A DNA stretch of 58,312 nt, from contig WHTY01000019.1 of NCBI GenBank assembly GCA_009377475.1, positions 1 to 58,312 on the forward strand, read 5' to 3'. A program made the position numbers and the translations under genes. Origin of the DNA: Actinophytocola sp. Lineage in GTDB: Bacteria > Actinomycetota > Actinomycetes > Mycobacteriales > Pseudonocardiaceae. This document shows positions 57,814 to 58,312 of this stretch, piece after piece. The number at the start of each line of letters is the position of its first letter. Positions within the stretch are counted from its first letter, which is position 1. The notes beneath the pieces are model-generated. The model was not told the DNA's origin. It worked only from the letters and a program-made list of their open reading frames with translations, and ran no database searches.

Positions 57814-58017
57814 CGCGGCCCCTTGCGGGGCGCACCGCGCTGACCTGGGGCTTTACAGAAAGGGACCCCCCTGTTTTTGGCGATCTTGAGGACGTGTAAT
57901 GTTCTCCATGTCGCCAGGAACGCCGGGCCGACAGGGAAAACACCCCCCGAAGGACCGGCAGGGAGACGGCTGGTAAAGTAGTAACTTGTCAGCAAGAAGC
58001 CACCCGGGCCGAGCGGG

Positions 58018-58046
58018 TTGACACCGCGAGACGGACCGGGTAATGT
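58018..58046 (+). promoter_or_regulatory. Strong sigma-70-type promoter of the rRNA operon
   Basis: TTGACA (58018-58023), 17-base spacer, TAATGT (58041-58046): a perfect -35 and a near-consensus -10 at optimal spacing, about 240 bases before 16S RNA. Predicted start near 58053. Confidence 0.82.
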
Positions 58047-58175
58047 ACTGCGACGGCCCGAAGTTGGGCCGAGACCCCTGACCAAGTCGATTCGACTAAC
58101 TGTCCGGGGTTGAGGCTTCGCTGAGGGAAGCAACTACCAAGAATTTCTCTAAACTTAGAGTGATTTGCGGTGCGT

Positions 58176-58200
58176 GTTGTTTGAGAACTCAACAGTGTGC
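58176..58200 (+). promoter_or_regulatory. Conserved rRNA leader antitermination/processing element
   Basis: The TTTGAGAACTCAACAGTGTGC stretch (core TTGAGAACTCAACAG) is the conserved actinobacterial rRNA leader element upstream of 16S RNA, associated with antitermination and RNase III processing. It contains the small palindrome TTGAG-AA-CTCAA. Confidence 0.7.
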
Positions 58201-58287
58201 TTTGTTTTTTAAGCCAGTAGATTTTTTTTGGAACCTTTGTTGGTTCTGTTTGAGTTTTTTGAGAGTCGATGATTCTCTTCTTCTATT

Positions 58288-58312
58288 CATTGTTGGAGAG
58301 TTTGATCCTGGC
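58288..58312 (+). rRNA. rrs: 16S ribosomal RNA, 5' end (partial)
   Basis: The window ends with GGAGAGTTTGATCCTGGC, the universal start of bacterial 16S rRNA (site of the 27F primer). The exact mature 5' end is approximate. Confidence 0.95.

Larger units (their letters stand above)
57814..58287 (+). other. rRNA operon upstream and leader region
   Basis: No protein gene. After a small GCCCC/GGGGC hairpin (57818-57831) that may end the acyltransferase transcript, the region holds the rRNA promoter zone and leader. Three related -10-like TAAWGT motifs occur (57897-57902, 57974-57979, 58041-58046); only the last has a good -35. The stretch from about 58200 on is T-rich, as usual for the spacer between leader and 16S RNA. 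Confidence 0.7.

Noticed and set aside
57874..57902. A second rRNA promoter with -10 TAATGT at 57897
   Set aside because: No acceptable -35 hexamer lies 16-18 bases upstream, so I mention it only as a -10-like motif.

Overview
The window looks like a chromosomal segment of a high-G+C actinomycete, most likely a member of the Pseudonocardiaceae. The evidence is the strong GC3 bias, frequent GTG/TTG starts, many 4-base ATGA/GTGA gene overlaps, an EspG/PPE-type cassette with a DUF3558 lipoprotein, AdnAB, SecA2, GlnA2, and intergenic palindromes of a kind I associate with this family. Two gene blocks resemble Mycobacterium tuberculosis gene order from memory. One is alkyltransferase-like protein, AdnA, AdnB and NudC (Rv3204 to Rv3199c). 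The other is SURF1, PtpA, Nif3, zinc-ribbon protein, RNase H/phosphatase, PanB, secreted peptidase and GlnA2 (Rv2235 to Rv2222c). The species itself cannot be named from the sequence.

Layout. 162-3313: a four-gene ESX-associated cassette with an unusually A+T-rich first half. 3449-9860: assimilatory nitrate/nitrite genes (NarK, NirB, NirD), then a uroporphyrinogen-III synthase fused to a DNA-binding domain and a sirohydrochlorin chelatase-like protein. The last two serve siroheme, the NirB cofactor. A GlnR-type box lies upstream of nirB. 9901-13307: a winged-helix protein and a DUF3224 protein, divergent from a WYL regulator coupled to a second, domain-less HemD. 13400-20821: alkyltransferase-like protein, the AdnAB helicase-nuclease and a small membrane protein. 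20848-26814: an orphan DUF433 regulator, a zinc metallopeptidase, an M16 peptidase pair and NudC. 26816-31862: SURF1, a fructosamine-kinase-like protein, PtpA, Nif3, a zinc-ribbon protein and RNase H/phosphatase. 31961-32355: RNase P RNA.

32762-41037: a chromosomal type IV secretion-like cluster of seven genes: small two-helix protein, VirB3/PrgI-like, VirB4-like ATPase, VirB6-like, VirB8-like, lytic transglycosylase/NlpC and an accessory protein. No relaxase or coupling protein is visible. 41097-43568: small protein, RNB ribonuclease and a BtuF-like receptor lacking a signal peptide. 43753-54167: PanB, NadE, SecA2, a secreted S33 peptidase, a GlxA-type regulator, an internally deleted MFS transporter and GlnA2.

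54256-57813: a compact three-gene cassette of an iron/2-oxoglutarate oxygenase (HalD/BesD-like, but with a hydroxylase HxD triad), a SAM methyltransferase and a choline/carnitine acyltransferase. I consider it the best candidate for an undescribed pathway: possibly synthesis of an acylated, carnitine-like betaine. 57814-58312: promoter and leader of an rRNA operon, ending in the first bases of 16S rRNA.

Several non-coding elements stand out. These are two long perfect palindromes sharing a TGAAGGGC core (23042-23110, 31859-31905), an exact 21-bp tandem array at 43552-43643, and a repeat found just downstream of both nadE and secA2.
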